Part shown: piece by piece, positions 17,665 to 26,308 of the stretch
How positions within the stretch are numbered: position 1 is the stretch's first letter
How the letters are laid out: each line of letters starts with the position of its first letter
From: Hoeflea sp.
GTDB lineage: Bacteria > Pseudomonadota > Alphaproteobacteria > Rhizobiales > Rhizobiaceae
DNA: 59,921 nt
Assembly (NCBI RefSeq): GCF_002733955.1
Contig: NZ_NVXQ01000031.1
Span: forward strand, 1-59,921
Reading direction: 5' to 3'
Made by a program: the position numbers and the translations under genes
Notes under the pieces: generated by a model
Seen by the model: the letters and a program-made list of their open reading frames with translations, nothing else
Told to the model about the DNA's origin: nothing
Databases searched by the model: none

Positions 17665-18966
17665 TCAAGCCGCCCCGGATCCGGATTTTCGTTGCTGTTC
17701 GAGCTCGGCCCTGAGCGCGGCGCGGCTTTCTTCCGCATCGCGGTCGAGCGACTGGATCTGGCGCAATTGCGGGAAGCCGACGCTCCAGGCCAGCGCAACG
17801 GCGAGTGTTCCCGCGCCGCCGATGACCACGGCCGCGATCGGGCCGATGAGCGAGGCCATGACGCCGGCGCGGAATTCACCGAGCTCGTTGGAGGCGCCGA
17901 TAAACACCATGTTGACGGCGCTGACACGACCGCGAAGCTCGTCCGGGGTCCACAATTGCACCAGGCTCTGGCGGACATAGACCGAGATCATGTCGGATGC
18001 GCCCATGACGATCAGCGCGGCCATGGTCAGGGGCAGCGATTTTGACAGGCCGAAGACGACCGTGGCGGCGCCGAACACGCCGACCGCGATGAACATCGCC
18101 CGTCCCGCATGTCTGCGGATCGGTCTTGAAGCAAGATATATTGCCATGCCGATGGCGCCGATGCCGGGGCTGGCGCGCAGGAAGCCGAGGCCCCAGGGCC
18201 CGAGTTCGAGCACATCGCGGGCGAAGACCGGCATTAGCGCAATTGCGCCGCCAAGGAGCACTGCAAACATGTCCAGCGAAATGGCGCCGAGAACGATCTT
18301 CTGGTTGCGGACATAGCTGAAACCCGCGACCAGTGTCTTCCAGCTCTGGCCTTCGCCGCGCGCGCGCTGCAGCGGTGGCGGAACCAGCGCGATTGCCATG
18401 ATGGCGGCAGCAAAGAAGATGCAGGCTGTCAGGTAGGGCACGATGGCGCCGGCGCCGTAGAGCAGGCCGCCGGCGACAGGCCCGACGATGGTGGCGGTCT
18501 GCCAGGAGGTCGAGTTCCAGGCAATGGCGTTGGGCAGATCCTTGGCTGGCACCAGGTTCGGCGCCAGCGATTGCGAGGCGGGGGCAAAAAAGGCCCGGGC
18601 GATGCCGATTACCAGCAGAACGCCGAAGATCGGCAGGGGCGTGGTCAGGCCGCGCCAGGCGAAATAGGCCAGGGCTGCGGCCGACAGCGCGATGATGATC
18701 TCGCAGATGAGCATGATGGTGCGGCGGCCGAAACGGTCGGCGGCAGCACCAGTGAACAGGATCAGCACCAGGGCCGGCAGAAACTGGATCAGGCCGACCA
18801 GTCCGAGATCGAACGGATCCCGGGTCAGGTCATATATCTGCCAGCCGACCGAGACGCTGATGATCTGAAGCGCAAAAGTCGACAGGAAGCGGGCTGCGAA
18901 ATAGAAGGCGAAGGCGCGGTGGCGAAAGGCTGCAAAGCGGTCTTCCGCCGTGGCTGGGGCTTGCAT
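17665..18966 (-). CDS. MFS transporter, EntS-like exporter
   Basis: A 433-residue major facilitator with about 12 membrane segments, the MFS loop motif AADRFGRRTIML between segments 2 and 3, and PANAI-like region PNAIAWNSTSWQTATIVGPVAGG typical of the EntS/MFS_3 group, which export siderophores or drugs. The substrate cannot be read from sequence. The ATG at 18966 is chosen because the membrane domain begins soon after; an in-frame ATG at 19014 adds 16 residues of no clear homology. It is convergent with terB. Confidence 0.9.
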   Translation of the reverse strand: MQAPATAEDRFAAFRHRAFAFYFAARFLSTFALQIISVSVGWQIYDLTRDPFDLGLVGLIQFLPALVLILFTGAAADRFGRRTIMLICEIIIALSAAALAYFAWRGLTTPLPIFGVLLVIGIARAFFAPASQSLAPNLVPAKDLPNAIAWNSTSWQTATIVGPVAGGLLYGAGAIVPYLTACIFFAAAIMAIALVPPPLQRARGEGQSWKTLVAGFSYVRNQKIVLGAISLDMFAVLLGGAIALMPVFARDVLELGPWGLGFLRASPGIGAIGMAIYLASRPIRRHAGRAMFIAVGVFGAATVVFGLSKSLPLTMAALIVMGASDMISVYVRQSLVQLWTPDELRGRVSAVNMVFIGASNELGEFRAGVMASLIGPIAAVVIGGAGTLAVALAWSVGFPQLRQIQSLDRDAEESRAALRAELEQQRKSGSGAA

Positions 18967-19165
18967 GATGTCTGTCCGGTTGGTGCTGGGTGAGCTATAC
19001 ACGAGCGATCGCACGATGCCAGCGTTTGCAGGCAGCGTTTTCCGGCGCGGTTTTTACCCTGTCGTGCCGCCTTAACCCTTCCGGCTCATAGGATGTTTCG
19101 CGCTCTTGCCGCCCGGGCCTCGAGTGTCTACATGTCTGTCACGCGAAGAACAGCCGGAGAATCCC

Positions 19166-19456
19166 ATGATTGCAGTCTTTTCAACCATCGACATGGTGCT
19201 GGGCCTTTACACCTGGATCATCATCGGCAGCGCCATTTTCTCCTGGCTCTATGCCTTCAACGTCATCAATGCCAACAATCGCTTTGTCGGCATGATCGGC
19301 GAGTTTCTCTACAAGGCAACCGAACCGGCGCTCAGGCCGATCCGGCGGATCATGCCGGATCTGGGCGGGCTTGATATTTCGCCGATCATCCTGCTGATCG
19401 CGATCTTCTTCGTGCGCACCTTCATCATGACTTCAATTGCTCCGATGTTCATCTGA
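19166..19456 (+). CDS. YggT family membrane protein
   Basis: A 96-residue protein with two membrane segments and the YggT signature: [21 protein letters not shown]-like start, then [29 protein letters not shown]. YggT proteins are linked to osmotic or envelope stress and division in various bacteria. The ATG at 19166 has GGAGAA in front. The stop TGA overlaps the start region of the next gene, DUF167, its usual partner. Confidence 0.93.
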   Translation: MIAVFSTIDMVLGLYTWIIIGSAIFSWLYAFNVINANNRFVGMIGEFLYKATEPALRPIRRIMPDLGGLDISPIILLIAIFFVRTFIMTSIAPMFI

Positions 19457-19764
19457 GCAGCTGGTATAAAATCGTCGACGATGGCGTCGAGCTCTCGGTT
19501 CGCCTGACGCCATCCGCCTCGCTGGATGCGATTGACGGTCTGGTCGAGGATGCCGCCGGGATGGTCCGGCTGAAAGCGCGCGTCCGTGCGGTGGCAGAGA
19601 AGAACAAGGCCAACCGGGCGCTGGAAAAGCTCATCGCCAAAAAGCTGAAAACGGCCAAGACCGCTGTGCGGGTTGTCTCGGGAGAGACGAGCCGGTCGAA
19701 GATCATCCGTGTCGAGGGCGATCCGGATGATCTGCTGCAGGCGCTTGAAGCACTGGCTGGCTGA
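19453..19764 (+). CDS. DUF167 (YggU) family protein, probable CTG start
   Basis: About 103 residues of the YggU/DUF167 family: [20 protein letters not shown], then AKNKANRAL-like and KIIRVEG. The family core begins well before the first in-frame ATG at 19561; reading the frame upstream, there is no ATG, GTG or TTG back to the yggT stop. A CTG at 19453 overlaps that stop as CTGA, the same geometry as the common ATGA overlap, and gives a family-length protein. An alternative is an ATT start or an assembly error; a 67-residue product from 19561 would lack the first strands. Confidence 0.75.
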   Translation: MSSWYKIVDDGVELSVRLTPSASLDAIDGLVEDAAGMVRLKARVRAVAEKNKANRALEKLIAKKLKTAKTAVRVVSGETSRSKIIRVEGDPDDLLQALEALAG

Positions 19765-19771
19765 TACACTT

Positions 19772-19803
19772 CGCGCCGCTCAATCGATTGACCGAGCGGC
19801 GCG
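19772..19803. terminator. Inverted repeat after DUF167
   Basis: A perfect 10-base stem (19772-19781 with 19794-19803) with a 12-base loop lies eight bases after the DUF167 stop. No long T run follows, so a weak or Rho-assisted terminator is likely. Confidence 0.5.
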
Positions 19804-19829
19804 ATGAATGTTCGGGTGTGCAACTCGTC

Positions 19830-19854
19830 TTGCTCAGGACAGCTGCCTGAGCAA
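19830..19854. terminator. Hairpin downstream of ppa
   Basis: TTGCTCAGG (19830-19838) pairs perfectly with CCTGAGCAA (19846-19854) over a seven-base loop, eight bases past the ppa stop on the minus strand. There is no T tract, so it may stabilise the 3' end or end transcription weakly between the convergent genes. Confidence 0.5.
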
Positions 19855-19862
19855 GGCTGGCT

Positions 19863-20396
19863 TCAGGCCTTGGTCTTGGCCCGTTCGATCGCCTCGACGA
19901 TCAGCGTGCGGGCAACTTCGGCATCGCGCCAGCCACCGATCTTGACCCATTTGCCGGGCTCGAGATCCTTGTAGTGCTCGAAGAAGTGCTCGATCTGCTG
20001 CAATGTGATGTCGGGCATGTCGGTGTAGTCGTTGACACCTTCATACCGCTTGGTCAGGTGGGTTGAGGGCACGGCGATGATCTTCTCGTCCTGTCCCGCA
20101 TTGTCTTCCATGACCAGCACGCCGATCGGCCGCACATTGATCACGCAGCCGGGGATCAGAGGCCGTGTGTTGCAGACCAGCACATCGATCGGATCGCCGT
20201 CGTCGGACAGGGTATGCGGCACGAAGCCGTAATTGCCGGGGTAGGTCATCGGCGTGTAGAGAAAGCGGTCGACGACCAGGGTTCCGGCATCCTTGTCCAT
20301 CTCGTACTTGATCGGCTGCCCGCCGACCGGCACCTCGATGATGACGTTGACGTCGTGGGGTGGCTTCTCGCCGATGCTGATGGCGTCTATACGCAT
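19863..20396 (-). CDS. ppa: Inorganic pyrophosphatase
   Basis: Soluble family I pyrophosphatase of 177 residues, which hydrolyses PPi and pulls biosynthetic reactions forward. The signature is clear: [41 protein letters not shown] (with the metal-binding D-x-D-P-x-D) and the KxxxYEG region [14 protein letters not shown]. Length is normal for the bacterial hexameric enzyme. It is a single gene, convergent with yggT-DUF167. Confidence 0.97.
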   Translation of the reverse strand: MRIDAISIGEKPPHDVNVIIEVPVGGQPIKYEMDKDAGTLVVDRFLYTPMTYPGNYGFVPHTLSDDGDPIDVLVCNTRPLIPGCVINVRPIGVLVMEDNAGQDEKIIAVPSTHLTKRYEGVNDYTDMPDITLQQIEHFFEHYKDLEPGKWVKIGGWRDAEVARTLIVEAIERAKTKA

Positions 20397-20594
20397 GGTC
20401 GCTCCAATCCGGATCTGTGGTGCATGCCGTACTCAAATGGGAGGATTGAGGAAAACGCGCATGCGACAATTCAGTGCCATGATACGGCGATGCACGCTCT
20501 TGTGAGCGCGCGCTGTATCAGTCGGCTCCGGAATTAAAGCCAAAGACGGTTCGGTGCAACAGGACTTTTGGTGCGGATCACCACAGGGGAAGCG

Positions 20595-21101
20595 TCAGGA
20601 CCAGACGAAGGCCAGTTTCTTCAGGGTCTTGCCATCAAATGTCTCATGCCCTTCGGCGACGTCCTTGCCGCCCTGAAAGCGGTAGAATTCGACAGCGGAA
20701 TGATTGTCCTCGAGACACCACACCACCACGCCCTGGCAGCCGAGGGAATCGAGCAGCTGCCTGGCTTCGTTGAACAGGCGCTTGCCCAGGCCGATGCCCT
20801 GAAATTCAGGCTTGAGATAGAGCTCGTAGATCTCGCCTTCCTGCGGCAGCGAGCGGGCCCGGTTGAGGCCAAGCGTGGCATAGCCGGCAACGGTTCCGCC
20901 GACATCGAGCACCAGAATGGAGGTCGAGCCGCGCACGGCACGCTGCCACCAGCCGATGTCCCGGCGCTCGAGCATGTGGCGCAACGCCTTGTAGGGCAAC
21001 AGCCCCGCATAGGCATGGCTCCAGGCCGCACGATGGGTGCCGGCGATGGCTTCTGCATCCTGCGGCTCGGCGTGCCGAATATCGATTGTTAACGTGCTCA
21101 T
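20595..21101 (-). CDS. GNAT family N-acetyltransferase
   Basis: A 168-residue GNAT enzyme. The acetyl-CoA loop is visible as EFQGIGLGKRLFNEARQLLDSLG (Q/R-x-x-G-x-G/A type), preceded by IYELYLKPE and followed by VVWCLEDNHSAVEFYRFQGG. The substrate is unknown. About 100 bases upstream of its start is an exact TTAA-N7-TTAAC box, so its transcription might follow the cell cycle. Between it and ppa are 198 bases with no recognisable feature. Confidence 0.9.
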   Translation of the reverse strand: MSTLTIDIRHAEPQDAEAIAGTHRAAWSHAYAGLLPYKALRHMLERRDIGWWQRAVRGSTSILVLDVGGTVAGYATLGLNRARSLPQEGEIYELYLKPEFQGIGLGKRLFNEARQLLDSLGCQGVVVWCLEDNHSAVEFYRFQGGKDVAEGHETFDGKTLKKLAFVWS

Positions 21102-21198
21102 GCGCTCACACTACCGGTCATGGTATGTCCGAAGAAGCCACGGTGGGTCTGCTCCGGCCTCTGCCCACAGTATTGTTTTGTGGACGGCGTGAGTTGAG

Positions 21199-21214
21199 TT
21201 AACCGTTTGTTAAC
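21199..21214 (-). promoter_or_regulatory. CtrA-type box
   Basis: TTAA (21199-21202), seven bases, TTAAC (21210-21214); the reverse strand also reads GTTAAC-spaced, so the site is symmetric. The only gene start near it is the GNAT gene on the minus strand, about 100 bases away. A chance AT-rich palindrome cannot be excluded. Confidence 0.4.
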
Positions 21215-21251
21215 GAAATATGCAAGTCCGGAGAGGGTGTGTATTCACCGC

Positions 21252-21911
21252 TCAGGCGGGTGTCTCGAACCGGTTGAGGCATTTCTGCGCCGCTTCGAAG
21301 AACTGACCGACCTGCAGGCCGTCGACCAGCGCATGGTGCACCTGAACCGCCATCGGACAGCTCCAGCTTCCATCCGCGGCCTGGACGAACTTGCCCCAGG
21401 AAAAGCGCGGGATGCAGTCGTCGGGTCCAGGCAGCGCATTGTCGAGCGCGGTGAAATCGATCCAGGGCAGGCAGGAGAGATAGGCGAGATCGTTGCGCTC
21501 GCCGGTATTGGCGCTGAAATCGGCCCCCTTGGAGGTTTCCTCGATGATCGCCTTGCAGCTTTCATCGAAGCCGGCCCAATCCGCGACATAGGGGATATAG
21601 GCGTAGCCGAAACTGTCGCCGGGCCGGGGCACCGTCGTCGACAGCAGGATTTCGTCGTATTCCGTCACCGTGTTGCCCAGGAACCGCGTTCGCAGCGCCG
21701 GCACGGCGTGAACGCCGGTGGCGATCGCATGAATGAAAGCGCGGTAGGGCGAGACGCCCGCAGGCTTGCCCCTGGTCATCAGGGCGGTGACATCGACGCG
21801 CGCGGTGGTGGCAAAATGCGGCCGGTCATAGGTCCGGAACAGGTTGAACTGTCCGGCCCGTGACCAGGTCGCAAGATCGATTTCGCGCGCGCCAGATGGA
21901 TCAGATGTCAT
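21252..21911 (-). CDS. Chloramphenicol acetyltransferase-like protein (CAT type A fold)
   Basis: A 219-residue member of the classical trimeric CAT family. The catalytic motif H-H-x-x-x-D-G is present as VQVHHALVDGLQVGQFFE near the C-terminus, together with NLFRTYDRPHFATTARVDVT, FIHAIATGVHAVPALRTR and SCLPWIDFTAL. Whether it acts on chloramphenicol or on another acceptor cannot be told from sequence. It starts two bases before the typA stop on the same strand would end, i.e. it follows typA by two bases and is likely in its transcript. No mobile element adjoins it. Confidence 0.85.
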   Translation of the reverse strand: MTSDPSGAREIDLATWSRAGQFNLFRTYDRPHFATTARVDVTALMTRGKPAGVSPYRAFIHAIATGVHAVPALRTRFLGNTVTEYDEILLSTTVPRPGDSFGYAYIPYVADWAGFDESCKAIIEETSKGADFSANTGERNDLAYLSCLPWIDFTALDNALPGPDDCIPRFSWGKFVQAADGSWSCPMAVQVHHALVDGLQVGQFFEAAQKCLNRFETPA

Positions 21912-21913
21912 GA

Positions 21914-23740
21914 TCAGGCTGCGCTGGCGCCGGCCTTGCCGAAGCGCTTGCGGTCGTTGGCGTCAAGGTAACGCTTGCGCAGGCGGATCGACTTCGGCGT
22001 CACTTCCATCAGCTCATCGTCCTGGATCCAGGACAGCGCCCGGTCGAGCGTCATGCGGATCGGCGGCGTCAGCTTGACGGCCTCGTCCTTGCCGGCAGAG
22101 CGGATGTTGGTCAGCTGCTTGCCCTTCAGCACGTTGACTTCCAGATCGTTGTCGCGCGAGTGAATGCCGATGATCATGCCCATATAGACCTTGTCGCCCG
22201 GCTCGATGATCATCGGGCCGCGGTCTTCCAGGTTGAACATCGCGTAGGCAACAGCCTCGCCGGACATGTTGGCCAAGAGAACGCCATTGGTGCGGCCGCC
22301 GATGTCGCCCTTGTAGGCCTGGTAGCCGTGGAACAGGCGGTTCATCACGGCGGTGCCGCGGGTGTCGGTGAGAAGTTCCGACTGGTAGCCGATCAGGCCG
22401 CGTGTCGGCGCGTGGAACACGAGGCGGACGCGGTTGCCGCCGGAAGGACGCAGTTCGGTCATCTCGGCCTTGCGCTCGGACATCTTCTGGACGACGACGC
22501 CGGAATGTTCCTCATCAACGTCGATGACGACTTCCTCGATCGGCTCCATCAGCTTGCCGTCTTCATCCTTGTGCATCACGACGCGCGGACGCGACACGGC
22601 AAGCTCGAAGCCTTCGCGGCGCATGGTCTCGATCAGGACGGCGAGCTGCAATTCGCCACGGCCGGAGACGTAGAACGAATCCTTGCCTTCCGATTCCTCG
22701 ATCTTCAGCGCCACATTGCCCTCGGCTTCCTTGAGCAGGCGGTCGCGGATGACGCGGCTGGTCACCTTGTCGCCCTCGGTGCCGGCCAGTGGCGAGTCAT
22801 TGACCAGGAAGGTCATGGTCACGGTCGGCGGGTCGATCGGCTGAGCGGTCAGCGCCTCGGTGACGGCCGGATCGCAGAAAGTGTCTGCCACGGTGCCCTT
22901 GGACAGGCCTGCAATGGCGACGATGTCGCCGGCATGGGCTTCCTCGACCGGCTGGCGCTCGAGGCCGCGGAAGGCGAGGATCTTGGAGATACGGCCGTTT
23001 TCGACCAGCTTGCCGTCGCCGTTGAGGACCTTGACGGCCTGGTTCGGCTTGATCGAACCGGAATGGATGCGGCCGGTGATGATGCGGCCGAGGAACGGGT
23101 TGGCTTCCAGGATCGTGCCGATCATGCGGAACGGGCCTTCGGCAACGGTCGGTTCGGGGCAGTGTTCGAGAACCAGATCGAACAGCGGCGCCAGCGATCC
23201 GCCGTCTTCCGGGCGGTCAGGGCCGGCCGACATCCAGCCGTTGCGGCCCGAGCCGTACATGATCGGGAAATCGAGCTGCTCGTCGGTGGCGTCGAGTGCT
23301 GCGAAGAGGTCGAAGACCTCGTTGATGACTTCGTCGACGCGGGCGTCGGGACGGTCGATCTTGTTGATGGCGACGATCGGGCGAAGGCCGACCTTGAGCG
23401 CCTTGCCGACCACGAACTTGGTCTGCGGCATCGGGCCTTCGGCTGCGTCAACCAGAACGATGGCGCCGTCCACCATCGAGAGAATGCGTTCGACTTCGCC
23501 GCCGAAGTCGGCGTGGCCCGGTGTGTCGACGATGTTGATCCGGGTTCCCTTCCACTCCACCGAGGTGGCCTTGGCGAGAATGGTGATGCCGCGTTCCTTC
23601 TCGATGTCGCCCGAATCCATGGCGCGTTCCTGAACGCGTTCGTTTTCGCGGTAGACACCGGATTGCTTCAAGAGCTCGTCAACGAGGGTGGTTTTACCAT
23701 GGTCAACGTGGGCGATAATCGCAATATTGCGCAGGGACAT
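21914..23740 (-). CDS. typA: Translational GTPase TypA/BipA
   Basis: Ribosome-associated GTPase of 608 residues that helps 50S assembly and stress or cold adaptation. G motifs are clear: G1 [10 protein letters not shown] at 10-19, G3 DTPGHADF, G4 NKIDRPDAR; elongation-factor-like domains and the BipA C-terminal domain ([15 protein letters not shown]-like) follow. Its 5' leader contains an intrinsic-terminator-like hairpin ending 27 bases before the ATG, which may make expression conditional. The CAT-like gene follows with a two-base gap. Confidence 0.97.
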   Translation of the reverse strand: MSLRNIAIIAHVDHGKTTLVDELLKQSGVYRENERVQERAMDSGDIEKERGITILAKATSVEWKGTRINIVDTPGHADFGGEVERILSMVDGAIVLVDAAEGPMPQTKFVVGKALKVGLRPIVAINKIDRPDARVDEVINEVFDLFAALDATDEQLDFPIMYGSGRNGWMSAGPDRPEDGGSLAPLFDLVLEHCPEPTVAEGPFRMIGTILEANPFLGRIITGRIHSGSIKPNQAVKVLNGDGKLVENGRISKILAFRGLERQPVEEAHAGDIVAIAGLSKGTVADTFCDPAVTEALTAQPIDPPTVTMTFLVNDSPLAGTEGDKVTSRVIRDRLLKEAEGNVALKIEESEGKDSFYVSGRGELQLAVLIETMRREGFELAVSRPRVVMHKDEDGKLMEPIEEVVIDVDEEHSGVVVQKMSERKAEMTELRPSGGNRVRLVFHAPTRGLIGYQSELLTDTRGTAVMNRLFHGYQAYKGDIGGRTNGVLLANMSGEAVAYAMFNLEDRGPMIIEPGDKVYMGMIIGIHSRDNDLEVNVLKGKQLTNIRSAGKDEAVKLTPPIRMTLDRALSWIQDDELMEVTPKSIRLRKRYLDANDRKRFGKAGASAA

Positions 23741-23766
23741 AGATCAGGTCTCATTCTGGAGAATAC

Positions 23767-23791
23767 AAAAACGCCGGATGCAGATCCGGCG
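23767..23791 (-). terminator. Terminator or attenuator hairpin in front of typA
   Basis: On the minus strand CGCCGGAT pairs with ATCCGGCG over a four-base loop and is followed directly by GTTTTTG. It lies 27-51 bases upstream of typA and about 90 bases beyond another terminator that ends phoD. It is either a second phoD terminator or an attenuator in the typA leader. Confidence 0.7.
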
Positions 23792-23882
23792 CGGGCCGGC
23801 AATGACCGGACTTTGGGCGGCTTATACAGGGTTTTTCGCGGTTGCGAAAGAGGCCACGACAACACAGGCTTAATGCACCAAA

Positions 23883-23905
23883 GGAAGGGCGCAGAACGCC
23901 CTTCC
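23883..23905 (-). terminator. Terminator after phoD
   Basis: A perfect nine-base stem (GGAAGGGCG at 23883-23891 with CGCCCTTCC at 23897-23905) and five-base loop lies 33 bases downstream of the phoD stop, followed on the minus strand by TTTGG. Confidence 0.65.
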
Positions 23906-23937
23906 CCGTCATGTCGTACCGGAGACGAAACAAGTAA

Positions 23938-25494
23938 TCAGGCGTTTCTGACCGGATCCAGCGTCTTGCTCCAGAGTTCCTCGTCGTCGCGATTCATCAG
24001 CCGGACGGTGAGCTGCTCGGTGGCGCCGTCAATGTCGACAAGACCGAAAAACTGCAAGCCCATGGATGGCGGCAGGTTGACGCCCTGCTCCTCCGTGGGC
24101 GCTGCGACGAACTTGACTTCCGGGCCAAAGGTTGCGTCGAGCGCGTTCGGTCCGAAGGTGCCCGCATGCAGCGGCCCGGAGACGAATTCCCAGAACGGAT
24201 CGAAATCCTGAAACTGTGCCTTGTTCGGATCGTAGTAGTGAGCGGCGGTGTAGTGCACGTCGGCGGTGAGCCAGACCGTGTTGGTGACGCCGGCATTCTT
24301 GATGTAGCGCAGCAGGTCGGCGATTTCGAACTCGCGGCCCTTCGCAGCGCCGTCATCGGCATTGGCGATGGCTTCGAACTTGCTGTCGCCGTCGCGCACC
24401 ACCAGGCCGATCGGCATGTCGGCGGCGATGATCTTCCAGGTCGCCTTGGAGTTTGCCAGTTCGCGCTTGAGCCAGGCGATCTGCTCCTGGCCCATGAACA
24501 CGGTGGCGTCGCTTTGTGTTTCCTGGGTGTTGCCGCTGTTGGCGGCACGGGAGGAGCGCATGTCGAGGAAGAACACGTCGACCAGCGGGCCATAGGCGAT
24601 CTTGCGGTAGACACGGCCGGGTTCGGCCGGGGTGTAGCTGATCGGGGTCATTTCATGGAAGGCGCGACCGGCGCGGGCGGCAAGCAGATGGACCGATTTC
24701 TCGGTGTAACGATCGTCGCCGCTGAGATCCTTGGAATCGGACCAGTTGTTGACCACCTCGTGGTCATCCCACTGGAAGAAGGTCGGGCAGATCGCGTTCA
24801 TGGCGCGGACATGCTCGTCCATCATGTTGTATTTCCACTGGCCGCGATATTCGTCCAGGGTCTCGGCCACCTTGCGCTTTTCGTCGATCAGCACCTTGTT
24901 GGTCCATTTGGCGCCGTCCTTGAGTTCGACCTCATCCTGCATCGGGCCATCGGCATAGATGGTGTCGCCGGAATGAAGGAAGAAATCGGGCTCATGCCTG
25001 GCCATGGTGGCGTAGGTCTTCATGCCGGTCTCGTCGATGCCCCAGCCCTGGCCGGCGGTGTCGCCCGACCAGGCAAAACGGATGTTCCGGCGCGAGGCGG
25101 GTGCCGTGCGGAAACGGCCGATGATCGGCTCGGACACGGTGTTGATGTCGGAAAGGTCGGCGGCGCTGAACCGGTAGAAGATGTCCTGGTCGGACGGCAG
25201 GTTCTCGAGCAGCCGCTTGGCGGCGAAGTCGCTGTCGGGAAGCGCGGTCATCGGCGGCAGCTTGATGGAATTGTTGAAGCTCTCGACGGTGGAGATCTCC
25301 ATGTTGATGCGCGAGGGGCGATCAACGCGGGTCCAGATCATGCCGGAATTGGTGGTGACATCACCGGACTGGACGCCGTGGGTGAAAACCGGGCGTTGGG
25401 CGGCGCGGACGTAAGAGGGGGCGGCGAGGCCGGAGGCGGTGACCAGCGAGGTGGCGCTGGCGGATACGAGGAAGCTGCGACGGGACAGGGACAT
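23938..25494 (-). CDS. phoD: Alkaline phosphatase D (PhoD)
   Basis: Secreted calcium/iron-dependent phosphodiesterase-phosphomonoesterase of 518 residues that scavenges phosphate from organic esters. The N-terminus SRRSFLVSASATSLVTASGLAAPSYVRA is a Tat signal peptide, as usual for PhoD. Metal-site motifs include WSGDTAGQGWGI, FFLHSGDTIYADGP, WDDHEVVNNW and TADVHYTAAHYYDP. About 95 bases upstream lie three PhoB-like half sites spaced 11 bases apart, so phosphate-starvation control is likely. It is divergent from the VOC gene. Confidence 0.95.
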   Translation of the reverse strand: MSLSRRSFLVSASATSLVTASGLAAPSYVRAAQRPVFTHGVQSGDVTTNSGMIWTRVDRPSRINMEISTVESFNNSIKLPPMTALPDSDFAAKRLLENLPSDQDIFYRFSAADLSDINTVSEPIIGRFRTAPASRRNIRFAWSGDTAGQGWGIDETGMKTYATMARHEPDFFLHSGDTIYADGPMQDEVELKDGAKWTNKVLIDEKRKVAETLDEYRGQWKYNMMDEHVRAMNAICPTFFQWDDHEVVNNWSDSKDLSGDDRYTEKSVHLLAARAGRAFHEMTPISYTPAEPGRVYRKIAYGPLVDVFFLDMRSSRAANSGNTQETQSDATVFMGQEQIAWLKRELANSKATWKIIAADMPIGLVVRDGDSKFEAIANADDGAAKGREFEIADLLRYIKNAGVTNTVWLTADVHYTAAHYYDPNKAQFQDFDPFWEFVSGPLHAGTFGPNALDATFGPEVKFVAAPTEEQGVNLPPSMGLQFFGLVDIDGATEQLTVRLMNRDDEELWSKTLDPVRNA

Positions 25495-25587
25495 GGTTCT
25501 CTCCTGGGTGGGATAGCCTGGGTGGTTTGCCGATTTTTGCGGACCAGGATCCTTCGCAAGGGAATGTGACGCTGCCTTTTCGGTTTG

Positions 25588-25616
25588 ATGAAAGCTTGAT
25601 CAAGCTTTCATGACAG
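25588..25616 (-). promoter_or_regulatory. Candidate Pho box and 24-base palindrome
   Basis: On the minus strand CTGTCAT (25616-25610), GCTTGAT (25605-25599) and CTTTCAT (25594-25588) repeat every 11 bases, the spacing of PhoB half sites (consensus CTGTCAT). The segment 25588-25611 is also a perfect 24-base palindrome. It stands 94 bases upstream of phoD. Confidence 0.55.
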
Positions 25617-25688
25617 GTGCGATTTTGCCGCTTCCGAGGCTTGGGGTAACAATGTCAGGCAACAGATCACACCAACCGGGAGAGCACG

Positions 25689-26270
25689 ATGCGAAAACTG
25701 CAGGCACAGGGCATCCACCACATCACCCTGATGGGGGCGGACCGGCAGACCTCGATCGATTTCTGGGAGGGGCTGCTTGGCATGCCCTTCATCTTCGAAC
25801 AGCCCAATCTGGACCGGGCGTCGGAAAGCCATCTCTATTTCGATCCGGGCGATGGCCGGCTGATCACGATCTTCACCAGCGAGGACCGCAAAGCCGACCC
25901 GGCGCGGACCTCGACAGAGCCGGGTGCGGTTCACCATCTGGCGATCAATGTGTCTAAGGCGACTTTCTCGCAGGCCGTCGAGCGGCTGGATGAGCGCGAG
26001 ATAAAGCACAGCGGGGTCAAGGACCGCGGCTTCATGGATTCGATCTATTTCACCGACCCGATGGGGTTCCTGATCGAGCTGGCCGCCTACCGGTTCGAGC
26101 CGCCGGCGGGATCCTCCCATGCCGAGGTCTTGCTTGAAGCCCACAAGCTGCGGGTGGAACGCGGGGACTACAATATCGCCGAAATCCACCTGGCCGACGC
26201 GATCGAGGCGATCATCCTGAGATCACAGCAATCGCTGTCGGACGACCGGACGCCGAAAAAGGCCTATTGA
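25689..26270 (+). CDS. VOC (glyoxalase/dioxygenase) family protein
   Basis: A 193-residue vicinal-oxygen-chelate protein with two beta-alpha-beta-beta-beta units. Metal-ligand positions are visible: IHHITLMGADRQTSIDFWEGLLGM, GAVHHLAINV and the closing strand FLIELAAYRFEP. A C-terminal extension of about 45 residues follows the fold. Possible roles are ring cleavage, glyoxalase or antibiotic-modifying chemistry; none can be chosen. The ATG at 25689 has GGGAGAG upstream. Confidence 0.87.
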   Translation: MRKLQAQGIHHITLMGADRQTSIDFWEGLLGMPFIFEQPNLDRASESHLYFDPGDGRLITIFTSEDRKADPARTSTEPGAVHHLAINVSKATFSQAVERLDEREIKHSGVKDRGFMDSIYFTDPMGFLIELAAYRFEPPAGSSHAEVLLEAHKLRVERGDYNIAEIHLADAIEAIILRSQQSLSDDRTPKKAY

Positions 26271-26308
26271 AGCCTGTTCCGGCGCCGGATTGCGTTGGCT
26301 GACACCGG

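Noticed and set aside
22160-24211. A 683-codon open frame on the + strand opposite typA and phoD
   Set aside because: Antisense shadow of typA; it runs through the two terminators and has no recognisable domain or ribosome site.
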